Numbered from the stretch's first letter, positions 35,892 through 45,217 are shown. The stretch is DNA of 64,000 bases from Nevskia sp035651715 (GCA_035651715.1 DASRFD010000012.1:1-64000), one strand, 5' to 3'. A program made the numbers and translations. The notes: generated by a model not told the origin, from the sequence alone.

Positions 35892-37586
35892 CTACTTGGC
35901 CAGCGCCGCCTTGCGCTGCTCCTCCCGCTCCAGGCGCCGGGCGATGAACAGCTGCTGCAGGATGTTGATCAGGTTGCTGCACAGCCAGTACAGCACCAGG
36001 CCGACCGGGAAGAACAGGAACAGGCCGGTGAGGAAGATCGGCATGATGTTCATGATCTTCTGCTGCGTCGGGTCCATCGTCGCCGACTGTCCGGAGATGC
36101 GCTGCTGCGCCCACATGCTGACGCCGTACAGCACCGGCAGGATGTAGAACGGATCGGGGCCGGACAGGTCCTGCATCCACAGCACGAACGGCGCCTGGCG
36201 CAGCTCCACGCTCTGCGCCAGCACCCAGTACAGCGCGAAGAACACCGGCATCTGCACCAGCAGCGGCCAGCAACCGGCCAGCGGATTGAAGCCTTCCTTC
36301 TTGTACAGCTCCATCATCGCCTTGTTCAGGCGCTCGCGGTCCTCGCCGTAGCGCTCGCGCAGCTCCTGGATACGCGGACCGAACTTCTTCATCTTCGCGG
36401 TGGAGCGGTACTGCGCCTCGGACAGCTTGAAGAACAGCGCCTTCACCGTCAGCGTCAGGAGGATGATGGCCCAGCCCCAGTTGCCGGTGAGCTTGTGGTA
36501 CTGGGTCAGCACCCAGAACAGCGGCTTGGCCACCGGGCTGAGGATGCCGTAGTCCTCGACCAGGTCGAAGCGCGGCCCCACCGCTTCCAGCGCCTTGCCC
36601 TGCAGCACCGGGCCGATGTAGAGCTTGCTGTCGAAGGCGTGCTCGGCGCCGTCGGCCACCGTCTGCAGGCTGCCCAGGGCCTGCGCCTGGTACAGGCCGC
36701 TGTAGCTGCCGCCGGCGCTCTTCTTCGCGCTGAGCGTGACTTCCTGGTCCTGCGGCGGCACGATCGCGGCGACGAAGTAGTGCTGCAGCATCACCACCCA
36801 GCCGCCCTTCTGCCTGGCCTCGATTGCCTTGTCGGGCTTGTCCAGGTCCTTGAACGCGGTCTTGTGGTAGGCGTAGCTGTCGCTGCCTTCCTTCTGCTGG
36901 TAGATGCCCACGCCGAAGAAGCTGCCGGCGGTGCGCATGAAGCCCGGGCCCTTGTCCGGCGGCGGCGGGCTGCGCAGGTAGCGCTCGTAGGCCGAGGCCT
37001 GCAGCTCGTGGCCGGTCTTGTTGATCAGGGTCTGGGTCAGGCCGATCTCGTAGCTGTCGCGCTTGAAGTGGAACACCTTGCGCACGGTGTAGCCCGAGGG
37101 ATCGGTGTATTCCATCGGCACGTCGAGGCCGGCGGCGCCGTCGGCCAGCCTGTAGTCGGACTGCGGCGAGGTGAAGTTGGTCTGCACCGAGCTGAGCGGC
37201 TGGTCCGCGCCGGCGATGCCGCTGATCAGGGTGAACTGCTGGCCGTCGCGGTCGTCGAGCAGGGCCAGGGTCTGCTCCGGGTGCTTCTTGTCGACGGCGT
37301 AGCCGCTCAGCTCGAGCTTGCGCAGCTCGCCGCCGGCCAGCGCGATGTCGGCGACGATGCGGTCGGTCTGCACCCGCAGGTGCTGCTGCGTCACCCCCAC
37401 GCCGGTGGAGACATCGGTGGCGCCGGCCGAGGCGGCCTTGGCGTCGGAGCTGGAGCCGCCGCCGGCGCCGGACTCGGCGGCCGTCGACGGCGACGGCCGG
37501 GCGGCGTAGTCGGCCTGCCAGGCGTTGTACATCAGGAAGAGAACCAGGCCGAGCAGCGCGACCAGGATCATGCGGCGGTTTTCCAT
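35892..37586 (-). CDS. yidC: Membrane protein insertase YidC
   Basis: 564-residue inner-membrane insertase working with or without SecYEG. An N-terminal anchor (MILVALLGLVLFLMYNAWQA) precedes a large periplasmic domain from about residue 50 to 340. The conserved core follows (GNWGWAIILLTLTVKALFFK; MPVFFALYWVLAQSVELRQA; PIFLTGLFLFFPVGLVLYWL). The C-terminus is basic. It is downstream of yidD in the usual order. Confidence 0.97.
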   Translation of the reverse strand: MENRRMILVALLGLVLFLMYNAWQADYAARPSPSTAAESGAGGGSSSDAKAASAGATDVSTGVGVTQQHLRVQTDRIVADIALAGGELRKLELSGYAVDKKHPEQTLALLDDRDGQQFTLISGIAGADQPLSSVQTNFTSPQSDYRLADGAAGLDVPMEYTDPSGYTVRKVFHFKRDSYEIGLTQTLINKTGHELQASAYERYLRSPPPPDKGPGFMRTAGSFFGVGIYQQKEGSDSYAYHKTAFKDLDKPDKAIEARQKGGWVVMLQHYFVAAIVPPQDQEVTLSAKKSAGGSYSGLYQAQALGSLQTVADGAEHAFDSKLYIGPVLQGKALEAVGPRFDLVEDYGILSPVAKPLFWVLTQYHKLTGNWGWAIILLTLTVKALFFKLSEAQYRSTAKMKKFGPRIQELRERYGEDRERLNKAMMELYKKEGFNPLAGCWPLLVQMPVFFALYWVLAQSVELRQAPFVLWMQDLSGPDPFYILPVLYGVSMWAQQRISGQSATMDPTQQKIMNIMPIFLTGLFLFFPVGLVLYWLCSNLINILQQLFIARRLEREEQRKAALAK

Positions 37587-37625
37587 CGTTCTACCTGAAG
37601 TGTGTTTGCAGTGGGATGCGGGGTT

Positions 37626-37841
37626 TCAGCGATCCGGAACCGGGTCGTGCCCGCCCGGATTGAGGGGATGACAGCGGGCGATGCGGCGCAAGGCTAACCA
37701 GCCGCCCTTGACGGGGCCGTGACGCTCGATCGCCTCGAGCGCGTAGTGGGAGCAGCTGGGGTGAAAACGGCAGCGCGGTCCGAGCAGCGGGCTGATCAGG
37801 CGCTGGTAGGTGCGGATAATTGCTGTGAGGAGCCACCGCAT
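37626..37841 (-). CDS. yidD: Membrane protein insertion efficiency factor YidD
   Basis: 71-residue protein starting MRWLLTAIIRTYQRLISPLL, with the conserved block GPRCRFHPSCSHYALEAIER and CHPLNPGGHDPVP. It has an amphipathic N-terminus. The gene overlaps the 3' end of rnpA by 46 bp, as is usual for this pair. Confidence 0.95.
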   Translation of the reverse strand: MRWLLTAIIRTYQRLISPLLGPRCRFHPSCSHYALEAIERHGPVKGGWLALRRIARCHPLNPGGHDPVPDR

Positions 37842-38191
37842 CGATCGATCACCTTGAGCCAGATTTCCGCGAGCAGGGCGCGCAGCCGCTGGTTGTCCGC
37901 GTCGGCCAGGCCGGCCATGCCGTAGAACACCAGGTCCACCGCCGGCAGGCGCCGTTGATTGTGCCGGAAGTGCTCGCGGATCAGGCGTTTGATGCGGTTG
38001 CGGTCCACCGCGCGGGGCGCCGCCTTGCGGGCGATCGCCAGGCCCAGCCGGGGGTGGCCGAGGCCGTTGTCGGGCCGGCACACCGCGGCCAGCGGTGCCC
38101 GCGTGATCCGGAACCCCTGGGCGAAAGCCTGCTTGAAGTCGGCGGGTTGGCGGATGCGCACGGCGCGCTGCAAGGCCGCGCCTTCATGCAT
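37796..38191 (-). CDS. rnpA: Ribonuclease P protein component
   Basis: 131-residue basic protein that binds the RNase P RNA. The signature is in APRAVDRNRIKRLIREHFR, preceded by RLGLAIARKA. It lies between rpmH and yidD. The C-terminal tail overlaps yidD. Confidence 0.95.
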   Translation of the reverse strand: MHEGAALQRAVRIRQPADFKQAFAQGFRITRAPLAAVCRPDNGLGHPRLGLAIARKAAPRAVDRNRIKRLIREHFRHNQRRLPAVDLVFYGMAGLADADNQRLRALLAEIWLKVIDRCGGSSQQLSAPTSA

Positions 38192-38225
38192 CGCCGTGAA
38201 TCCTGGCCCGCCGGTTCCGGGCAGC

Positions 38226-38360
38226 TTACGGGATCAGGCGGGCGCGGCCCTTGGCGCGGCGGCGGGACAGCACCAGGCGGCCGCCCTTGGTGGCCATGCG
38301 GGCGCGGAAACCGTGGGTGCGCTTGCGCCGCAGGGCGTGCGGCTGGAACGTGCGTTTCAT
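38226..38360 (-). CDS. rpmH: 50S ribosomal protein L34
   Basis: 44-residue protein read from the ATG at 38360 to the TAA at 38226-38228. It starts MKRTFQPHALRRKRTHGFRA and ends RRRAKGRARLIP, a complete L34. It is the first gene of the leftward rpmH-rnpA-yidD-yidC-mnmE group and is divergent from dnaA. Confidence 0.96.
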   Translation of the reverse strand: MKRTFQPHALRRKRTHGFRARMATKGGRLVLSRRRAKGRARLIP

Positions 38361-38463
38361 GACACAGGTACTCGGGCGGACAAAAGAGCGTCATTTTATA
38401 GGCTTGTAGCCGCAGCGGGCAAGATCGGCGCGGCCGTGGACGCTTTTTGCCGCATTTCAGCGC

Positions 38464-38472
38464 TGTGGATAA
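38464..38472 (-). promoter_or_regulatory. DnaA box between rpmH and dnaA
   Basis: TGTGGATAA is the exact complement of the consensus DnaA box TTATCCACA. It lies upstream of dnaA in the divergent promoter region, consistent with autoregulation of dnaA or with part of the origin. Confidence 0.7.
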
Positions 38473-38532
38473 GTGCCAGCCGACGGGCTAGACTCTCGGT
38501 CCAAAAAACGAATGCGGATGGACGGGCGGGGC

Positions 38533-39867
38533 ATGCTGAGAGAAGACCTCTGGGACAAGTGCGTGGAGCGCCTCGAGGCGGAACTCCCGGCGAAGGAGAT
38601 CGGCACCTGGATCCGTCCGCTGCGCGCGGTGGTGTCGGCCGACCAGGTGACCCTGCTGGCGCCGAACCGCATCGTCATGGAACGCGTGCGCACCGACTTC
38701 CTGCCGAAGATCCAGCGCGCCATCTCCGGCCTGGCCGCCTATGACCTGCGCGTGACCGTCGCCGTCGGCAGCGGCGCCGAGCCGCGCGCCGCTGCGCCGG
38801 CAAGCAGCGCCACCGCGGCCGAGCCCGGCGAGGACTTCGCGCCGATGGTGAAGGGCCGGCTCGACCCGCGCTACACGCTCAAGACCTTCATCGAGGGCAA
38901 GTCCAACTCGCAGGCGCGCGCCGCCGGCGAGCACGTCGCCAAGAGTCCCGGCAACGTCTACAACCCGCTGCTGATCTACGGCGACTCGGGCCTGGGCAAG
39001 ACCCACCTGATGCACGGCATCGGCAACGCCATCCGCAGCTCGCGCGCCGGCGCGGTCGTCGCCTACGTCGGCGCGGAGCAGTGGTTCAACGAGATGGTGT
39101 CGGCGATCCGCTTCGGCCGCCAGGCCGAGTTCAAGACTTACTACCGCTCGGTCGACGCGCTGCTGATCGACGACATCCATTTCCTCGCCGGGAAGGAGCA
39201 TTCGCAGGAAGAGTTCTTCCACACCTTCAATGCGCTGATCGACGGCCGCAAGCAGATCGTGCTGACCTGCGACCGCTATCCGCGCGAGCTGGACCAGCTC
39301 GACGAGCGCCTGAAGTCGCGCTTCACCTGGGGCCTGTCGGTGCCGATCGAGCCGCCGGAACTGGAGACGCGCGTCGCCATCCTGCTGAGCAAGGCCGACT
39401 CGCTCGGCATCCGCCTGCCGGAGGATGTCGCGGCGCTGGTGGCGCAGCGCATCCGCTCCAACGTGCGCGAGCTGGAAGGCGCGCTGCACCGCCTCAATGC
39501 CTCGGCGCGCCTCACCGGCACGCCGATCACCGCCGAGTTCGCGCGCTCCTGTCTCAAGGACATGTTCGCGTCCTACGAAAGGGCGGTGACCCTGGACAAC
39601 ATCAAGCGCACCGTCGCCGGCTACTACAACATCCGGCTCGCCGATCTGTCCTCGGTGCGGCGCACGCGCACCCTGGCGCGCCCGCGCCAGGTGGCGATGT
39701 CACTGGCCAAGGAACTGACGCAGCACAGCTACCCGGAAATCGGCACCGCGTTCGGCAAGGACCACACCACCGTGCTGCACGCCTGCCGCAAGGTGGTGGA
39801 GCTGCGGCGCGACGACGAACGCCTGCGCGAGGACTACGAAAACCTGCTGCGGATGCTGTCGAGTTGA
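38533..39867 (+). CDS. dnaA: Chromosomal replication initiator protein DnaA
   Basis: 444 residues from the ATG at 38533 (MLREDLWDKCVERLEAELPA), which matches the DnaA N-terminal domain. ATGs at 38512 and 38518 are alternatives. The AAA+ domain has Walker A GDSGLGKTH, Walker B LLIDDIHF and sensor motif LKSRFTWGL. The C-terminal DNA-binding domain carries the signature SYPEIGTAFGKDHTTVLHAC. It opens the origin and is followed by an AT-richer gap with DnaA boxes, then dnaN. Confidence 0.97.
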   Translation: MLREDLWDKCVERLEAELPAKEIGTWIRPLRAVVSADQVTLLAPNRIVMERVRTDFLPKIQRAISGLAAYDLRVTVAVGSGAEPRAAAPASSATAAEPGEDFAPMVKGRLDPRYTLKTFIEGKSNSQARAAGEHVAKSPGNVYNPLLIYGDSGLGKTHLMHGIGNAIRSSRAGAVVAYVGAEQWFNEMVSAIRFGRQAEFKTYYRSVDALLIDDIHFLAGKEHSQEEFFHTFNALIDGRKQIVLTCDRYPRELDQLDERLKSRFTWGLSVPIEPPELETRVAILLSKADSLGIRLPEDVAALVAQRIRSNVRELEGALHRLNASARLTGTPITAEFARSCLKDMFASYERAVTLDNIKRTVAGYYNIRLADLSSVRRTRTLARPRQVAMSLAKELTQHSYPEIGTAFGKDHTTVLHACRKVVELRRDDERLREDYENLLRMLSS

Positions 39868-40148
39868 GGCCCGTGAAGCGCTTCGGAAACCTGGGTACGG
39901 AGGCTGGATATGCCTGTGTATAATCCTCCGGATAAGCCTGGGTATCTTTTTATGCACAGCTTGCCCAAATCAAGCGGGCTCGCGCGCAGCGCCTGCATTC
40001 AGTGCGATTTTGTTCTGTAAGATACTGAAAATAATCAGATTTACAGGAGTTATCCAGCGGTAGGGCGTGACACTAGTATTACTAGTGTTTCTATATTTCA
40101 AACAAGTCATATCAGTAACCCTTCGACCAGGAACATTGACCCGCCCCC
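39868..40148. other. Putative replication origin region (dnaA-dnaN gap)
   Basis: This 281-bp gap holds two DnaA-box matches, TGTGTATAA (39915-39923, complement TTATACACA) and TTATGCACA (39950-39958). It also has an exact palindrome ACACTAGT-ATT-ACTAGTGT (40070-40088) and AT-rich stretches (about 40016-40045 and 40070-40110). These are sharply AT-richer than the rest of the window and could be the unwinding region. No gene was seen in it. Confidence 0.6.
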
Positions 40149-41249
40149 ATGAATATCCAAATCCCGAGAGGCGAGCTGCTATCCGCACTTCAGTCGGTGA
40201 TCGGCGTGGTGGAGCGAAGGCAGTCGCTGCCGATCCTCAGCAACATCCTGCTGGTGGCGGAGGAAGACGAGCTGGTGCTGACCGCCACCGACCTGGAGCT
40301 GCAGGTGGAGCGCCGGGTGCAGGTGCAGAACCTGACCCCGGGCAAGACCACCGCGCCGGCGCGCAAGCTGCATGACATCTGCCGCGGCCTGCCGGAAGGC
40401 GCCGCCATCGGCATGGAGCTGAGCCAGAGCCGCCTGACGGTGAAGTCCGGCCGCAGCCGTTTCGCCCTGGCCACCCTGGACGCCGCCGAATTTCCCTCGC
40501 TCAGCGCCGCCGGAGCCGAAACCAGGCTGGTGCTGACCGGCAAGGAGCTGAAGGAGCTGCTCGGCCGCACCCAGTTCGCCATGGCCCAGCAGGACGTGCG
40601 CTATTACCTCAATGGCCTGCTGCTGGAAATCCGCGCCAACCGCGTGCGCACCGTCGCCACCGACGGCCACCGCCTGGCCATGGCCGAGCTGCGCCGCGAC
40701 ACCGGCGTGAAGAAGGACCTGCAGGTGATCCTGCCGCGCAAGACCGTGCTCGAGCTGCAGCGCCTGATCGACGGCGACGACAGCGAGATCACCATCAACC
40801 TGTCGGCCAACCAGGTGCAGGTCGACCTGGACGGGCTCAAGCTGACCTCCAAGCTGATCGAGGGCCGCTTCCCGGACTACGAGCGGGTGATTCCGGAAGG
40901 TTCGGACAAGAGCGTGCACGCCGAGCGTGGCCGGGTGCGGGCGGCGCTGTCGCGCGCCGCGATCCTGTCCAACGAGAAATTCCGCGGCGTGCGCCTCAGC
41001 TTCAACGGCAGCACCCTGCGCATCCAGACCCAGAACCCCGAGCAGGAAGAAGCCGAGGAAGAGGTCGAGGTGCAGTACAGCGGCTCGCCGCTGGAGATCG
41101 GCTTCAACGTCGGCTACCTGCTCGATGCGCTGGACGCGATCGAAGGCAACGAGTTCATCATGGAGCTGCGCTCCGGCGATGCCAGCGGCCTGGTGTATGA
41201 CGCGGCCAACAACGCCAACAAGTTCGTAGTGATGCCGATGCGGCTGTGA
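40149..41249 (+). CDS. dnaN: DNA polymerase III beta subunit (sliding clamp)
   Basis: 366-residue clamp, full length, starting MNIQIPRGELLSALQSVIGV. It has three similar domains, with DGHRLAMAEL and the C-terminal SGLVYDAANNANKFVVMPMR typical of DnaN. The order dnaA-dnaN-recF-gyrB is conserved. A strong terminator lies between this gene and recF. Confidence 0.97.
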   Translation: MNIQIPRGELLSALQSVIGVVERRQSLPILSNILLVAEEDELVLTATDLELQVERRVQVQNLTPGKTTAPARKLHDICRGLPEGAAIGMELSQSRLTVKSGRSRFALATLDAAEFPSLSAAGAETRLVLTGKELKELLGRTQFAMAQQDVRYYLNGLLLEIRANRVRTVATDGHRLAMAELRRDTGVKKDLQVILPRKTVLELQRLIDGDDSEITINLSANQVQVDLDGLKLTSKLIEGRFPDYERVIPEGSDKSVHAERGRVRAALSRAAILSNEKFRGVRLSFNGSTLRIQTQNPEQEEAEEEVEVQYSGSPLEIGFNVGYLLDALDAIEGNEFIMELRSGDASGLVYDAANNANKFVVMPMRL

Positions 41250-41322
41250 AGCCGCGTCACCGCTCTTTGGACAGTCAACAGCTGCTCACGCCAAGACGCG
41301 AAGACGCAAGGAACGAAAGCCA

Positions 41323-41351
41323 GGCCGGGCGAGTCATGCCCGGCCTTTTTT
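41323..41351 (+). terminator. Rho-independent terminator after dnaN
   Basis: GGCCGGGC-GAGTCAT-GCCCGGCC followed by TTTTTT: an 8-bp perfect GC stem and a U tract. It falls between dnaN and recF, so recF probably needs its own promoter or read-through. Confidence 0.85.
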
Positions 41352-41409
41352 GTGCGCCGGCCTTTCCTCGTGGCCGGGCATGCGGGCGCGGCAGCGCCGT
41401 GCAGCCGCC

Positions 41410-42501
41410 ATGCTGATCACGCGTCTCGAAGCCCGCGACTTCCGGCTGTTTGGCGAACTGGGGTTGGACGCGCATCCACGCTTCAACCTGGTGGTCGGCG
41501 ACAACGGCGCCGGCAAGACCACCCTGCTCGAAATCCTGCATGTCCTGGGGCGGGGGGCGAGCTGGCGAGTGCAGCAACCGCAGCAGCTGGTGCAGGACGG
41601 CAAGCAAGCCTGGCAGGTGCGGGGCAGGCTCGACGAGGGTGGCGGCGCGCCGCCGGAGTTGTTGCGGGTGACGTGGAAGGACCGCGAAACCCGGATCGAA
41701 CTGGGCGAGTCGGTGCTGGCGCTGTCCGAGCTGGTCCGGCGGGTGCCGATGCAGATCCTGGATCCGGGCATGCACCGCATGCTGGAGGAGGGGCCCGGCA
41801 TCCGCCGCCGCTTCCTCGACTGGGGGGTGTTCCACGTGGAACATTCGTTCATGCCGGTCTGGCGCCGGGCCCGCCGGGCGCTGAACCAGCGCAACGCCGT
41901 GCTGCGGGATAACGGCTCGGCCCAGCTGCTGGCCCCCTGGAACAAGGAACTGGCCGAGGCCGCCGAGCAGCTCAGCACGCTGCGCCGGCGGCATGCCGCC
42001 GAGGTTGAAGCGCGCAGCCAGGCGCTGTTGCAGCGGCTCCTGCCCGGGGAATCCTGGCAGCTGCGCTATGCCCAGGGCTGGGACGCGGAACGCAGCTACC
42101 TGGAGGTGCTGGAGGCCAATGTCGAGCGCGACCGCCGCCAGGGCATGACCACCAGCGGGCCGCAGAGGGCGGAGCTGGGTTTCTATACCGCGCCGGGCGA
42201 GGGCCAGGCGGCCCGGGCGGTGAAGGGCCGGATCAGCCGGGGCCAGCAGAAGCTGCTGGTGGCGGCCTTCGTCCTGGCGCAGTGCTGGATCGTGGCGGAG
42301 CGGGGCGGGAGGGTGCCGGCCCTGCTGCTGGACGACTTTGCCGCCGAGCTTTCCGCCGAGTTCCAGGGCCGCCTGCTGGCCCTGCTGCTGGACTATCCGG
42401 GGCAGAAGTTCGTCACCGCCCTGGAGCCCGCCGGGGTCCTGAAAAACCTGCCTTCAGCCCATATGTTCCACGTGGAACATGGGGTACTGAAACCCCTCTG
42501 A
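41410..42501 (+). CDS. recF: DNA replication and repair protein RecF
   Basis: 363 residues from the ATG at 41410 (MLITRLEARDFRLFGELGLD). Walker A is GDNGAGKTT, the ABC-type signature is in VKGRISRGQQKLLV and Walker B is PALLLDDFAAEL. RecF loads RecA at gaps. Two FHVEH segments in the protein are encoded by two exact parS palindromes (41828-41843 and 42464-42479). The frame extends upstream, but the ATG chosen matches the family N-terminus. Confidence 0.96.
   Translation: MLITRLEARDFRLFGELGLDAHPRFNLVVGDNGAGKTTLLEILHVLGRGASWRVQQPQQLVQDGKQAWQVRGRLDEGGGAPPELLRVTWKDRETRIELGESVLALSELVRRVPMQILDPGMHRMLEEGPGIRRRFLDWGVFHVEHSFMPVWRRARRALNQRNAVLRDNGSAQLLAPWNKELAEAAEQLSTLRRRHAAEVEARSQALLQRLLPGESWQLRYAQGWDAERSYLEVLEANVERDRRQGMTTSGPQRAELGFYTAPGEGQAARAVKGRISRGQQKLLVAAFVLAQCWIVAERGGRVPALLLDDFAAELSAEFQGRLLALLLDYPGQKFVTALEPAGVLKNLPSAHMFHVEHGVLKPL
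41828..41843. promoter_or_regulatory. parS: parS centromere site 1 (inside recF)
   Basis: TGTTCCACGTGGAACA, a perfect 16-bp palindrome matching the ParB-binding consensus of gammaproteobacteria. It lies within the recF coding region and encodes VFHVEH. Confidence 0.9.
42464..42479. promoter_or_regulatory. parS: parS centromere site 2 (inside recF)
   Basis: A second identical TGTTCCACGTGGAACA, 636 bp from the first, near the 3' end of recF (encoding MFHVEH). Clustering of two sites beside the origin is the usual pattern for ParB loading. Confidence 0.9.
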
Positions 42502-42537
42502 CGCTGATAAAATAACCAATCAGAAAAGCACTAGACG

Positions 42538-44970
42538 ATGAATACTTCTCCTAGCGACGCCCCCGCCGACGGTTCAGGCTACAACGCCAGCAGCATCAAG
42601 GTTCTCAAGGGTCTGGACGCGGTCCGGCAAAGGCCCGGCATGTATATCGGCGATACCGACGACGGAACCGGCCTGCACCACATGGTGTTCGAAGTGGTGG
42701 ACAACGCCATCGACGAGGCCCTGGCCGGCTACTGCACCGAAGTCGGCGTCACCCTGCACGCCGACAACAGCGTCTCGGTGGTCGACAACGGCCGCGGCAT
42801 CCCGGTCGACCTTCACGAGGAGGAAGGGCGCTCGGCGGCCGAGGTCATCATGACCATCCTGCACGCCGGCGGTAAGTTCGGCGGCAGCGGCTACAAGGTT
42901 TCCGGCGGCCTGCACGGGGTGGGCGTGTCGGTGGTCAATGCCTTGTCCGAGCTGCTGCTGCTCGACATCTACCGCGAGGGCAAGCACCACCACCAGGAGT
43001 ACAGGCTGGGCGAACCGCAGGCGCCGCTGGCGGTGGTGGGCGACACCACCAAGCGCGGCACCACCGTGCGCTTCTATCCCAGCCACAAGATCTTCACCCA
43101 GACCGAGTTCCACTACGACATCCTGGCGCGCCGCCTGCGCGAGCTGTCGTTCCTCAACTCGGGCGTGCGCATCGTGCTGCGCGAGGAAGCCACGGCGCGC
43201 GAGGATGTCTACGAGTACCACGGCGGCATCCGCGCCTTCGTCGAATACCTCAACAAGAACAAGCAGCCGCTGCACGAGACCATCATCTACGTCAACGCCG
43301 AGAAAGACGGCATCCAGGTGGAAGCCGCGCTGCAGTGGAACGACTCCTACCAGGAAGGGGTGTTCTGCTTCACCAACAACATCCCGCAGAAGGACGGCGG
43401 CACCCATCTCACCGGCTTCCGCAACGCCCTGACCCGCACCATCAACGATTACCTCGAGAGCGAGGGCCTGGCCAAGAAGGAAAAGGTCGAGCCGATCGGC
43501 GATGACGCCCGCGAGGGCCTCACCGCGGTGCTGTCGGTGAAGGTGCGCGACCCCAAGTTCTCCTCGCAGACCAAGGAAAAGCTGGTCTCCTCGGAGGTGA
43601 AGGGCGCGGTGGAGTCGGTGCTGGTGGAGAAGCTCAAGGAATTCCTGCTGGAGCGCCCGCGCGAGGCCAAGGTGATCGGCGCCAAGGTGATCGACGCCGC
43701 CCGTGCGCGCGAGGCGGCGCGCAAGGCCAAGGAGCTGAACCGCCGCAAGAGCGTGCTGGACATCGCCGGCCTGCCCGGCAAGCTGGCCGACTGCCAGGAG
43801 AAGGACCCGGCGCTGTCGGAGATCTTCCTGGTCGAGGGCGACTCCGCCGGCGGCTCGGCCAAGCAGGGCCGCGACCGCCGCTTCCAGGCGATCCTGCCGC
43901 TGAAGGGCAAGATCCTCAACGTCGAGAAGGCGCGCCTGGAGAAGATGCTGTCCTCGGCCGAGGTCGGCACCCTGATCACCGCGCTCGGCTGCGGCATCGG
44001 CCGCGACGACATGAAGCCGGAGAACCTGCGCTACCACCGCATCATCATCATGACCGACGCCGACGTCGACGGCGCGCACATCCGCACCCTGCTGCTGACC
44101 TTCTTCTATCGCCACATGTACAGCCTGGTTGAGCGCGGCCATGTCTACATCGCGCAGCCTCCCCTGTACCGGCTCAAGACCGGCAAGCACGAAACCTACG
44201 TCAAGGACGATCGCGAGCTGGAGGACTGGCAGCTCAAGAACGCGCTGGACGAGGCCGGGCTGGTCCCGGCGGCCGGCAAGCCGCCGGTGAGCCAGGCCAC
44301 GCTGTCGCAGCTGATGCGCGACCACGCCAGCATCGCCGGCAGCGTCGTCCGCCTCAGCCGCCATTCCGACTACGAGCTGCTGGAGCAGCTGCGCAAGCTG
44401 GCTCCCGCTCCGACCGATGCCGCGGCCCTGCCGGGCTGGACCGCGAAGCTGGAAGCCGCGCTCAACGACGGCCACACCGCCGCCCGCTACAAGCTGCAGG
44501 CGCGCCTCGACGACCAGAGCGTGGTCCAGGGCCTGGTGCTGGTGGCCGAGCGCATGCTGCACGGCCTCAGCCACCGCTACACCCTGGGCCATGACTTCTT
44601 CGCCGGGGTCGACTACCAGCAGATGGCGCGCTTCAACACCCAGCTCGCCGGCCTGATGGGCGAGGGTGCCGTGGTCAACCGGGGCGAGCGCAGCCAGCCG
44701 GTGGCCAGCTTCGACGCCGCCTACGCCTGGCTGATCGGCGAGACGCGGCGCGGCCTCAACATCCAGCGCTACAAGGGCCTGGGCGAGATGAACCCCGGCC
44801 AGCTGTGGGAGACCACCCTGGATCCGGCGGTGCGCCGCCTGGTGCGGGTGCAGGTGGAGGACGTGGTCGCCGCCGACCAGATGTTCACCACCCTGATGGG
44901 CGAGGACGTCGAGCCGCGCCGCGACTTCATCGAGAAGCACGCGCTGCTGGTCAGCAATCTGGACGTCTAG
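42538..44970 (+). CDS. gyrB: DNA gyrase subunit B
   Basis: 810-residue ATPase subunit of gyrase. GHKL motifs are VVDNAIDEALAGY, VDNGRGIPVD and GGLHGVGVSVVNALS. The Toprim motifs are LVEGDSAGGSAKQGRDR and MTDADVDGAHI. The C-terminal block NIQRYKGLGEMNPGQLWETT contacts GyrA. The length is close to the enterobacterial protein. It begins 36 bp after recF. Confidence 0.97.
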   Translation: MNTSPSDAPADGSGYNASSIKVLKGLDAVRQRPGMYIGDTDDGTGLHHMVFEVVDNAIDEALAGYCTEVGVTLHADNSVSVVDNGRGIPVDLHEEEGRSAAEVIMTILHAGGKFGGSGYKVSGGLHGVGVSVVNALSELLLLDIYREGKHHHQEYRLGEPQAPLAVVGDTTKRGTTVRFYPSHKIFTQTEFHYDILARRLRELSFLNSGVRIVLREEATAREDVYEYHGGIRAFVEYLNKNKQPLHETIIYVNAEKDGIQVEAALQWNDSYQEGVFCFTNNIPQKDGGTHLTGFRNALTRTINDYLESEGLAKKEKVEPIGDDAREGLTAVLSVKVRDPKFSSQTKEKLVSSEVKGAVESVLVEKLKEFLLERPREAKVIGAKVIDAARAREAARKAKELNRRKSVLDIAGLPGKLADCQEKDPALSEIFLVEGDSAGGSAKQGRDRRFQAILPLKGKILNVEKARLEKMLSSAEVGTLITALGCGIGRDDMKPENLRYHRIIIMTDADVDGAHIRTLLLTFFYRHMYSLVERGHVYIAQPPLYRLKTGKHETYVKDDRELEDWQLKNALDEAGLVPAAGKPPVSQATLSQLMRDHASIAGSVVRLSRHSDYELLEQLRKLAPAPTDAAALPGWTAKLEAALNDGHTAARYKLQARLDDQSVVQGLVLVAERMLHGLSHRYTLGHDFFAGVDYQQMARFNTQLAGLMGEGAVVNRGERSQPVASFDAAYAWLIGETRRGLNIQRYKGLGEMNPGQLWETTLDPAVRRLVRVQVEDVVAADQMFTTLMGEDVEPRRDFIEKHALLVSNLDV

Positions 44971-45012
44971 TTCATCCGGCGCAGCGGAGGATCTGGCAGC
45001 GTGACGCGCCAG

Positions 45013-45049
45013 GCCCCGCTGCGTGCGGGGCGCTGTATTTCTATCTTTT
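45013..45049 (+). terminator. Possible terminator after gyrB
   Basis: GCCCCGC-TGCGT-GCGGGGC (7-bp stem) followed by GCTGTATTTCTATCTTTTT. The U tract is offset by a few bases from the stem, so the call is moderate. Confidence 0.5.
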
Positions 45050-45217
45050 TGATTTCATAGGGAAATATGGCGATGGCCGCTCCCCCGATGCCATCCTGCT
45101 TCGCCAAGTCCGTGAAATTGTTCTAAATTCTGTTATCGCTGCGTGGAACGCCGCGGGCGTGCCACGCGCCAGCCGTGCAATGAACGGGGAGCCCTGCGGG
45201 CTCGGGGGAGTGCGCGC

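Noticed and set aside
42574..44940. A 788-codon minus-strand frame opposite gyrB
   Set aside because: It is a shadow of a highly conserved gene and has no motifs.
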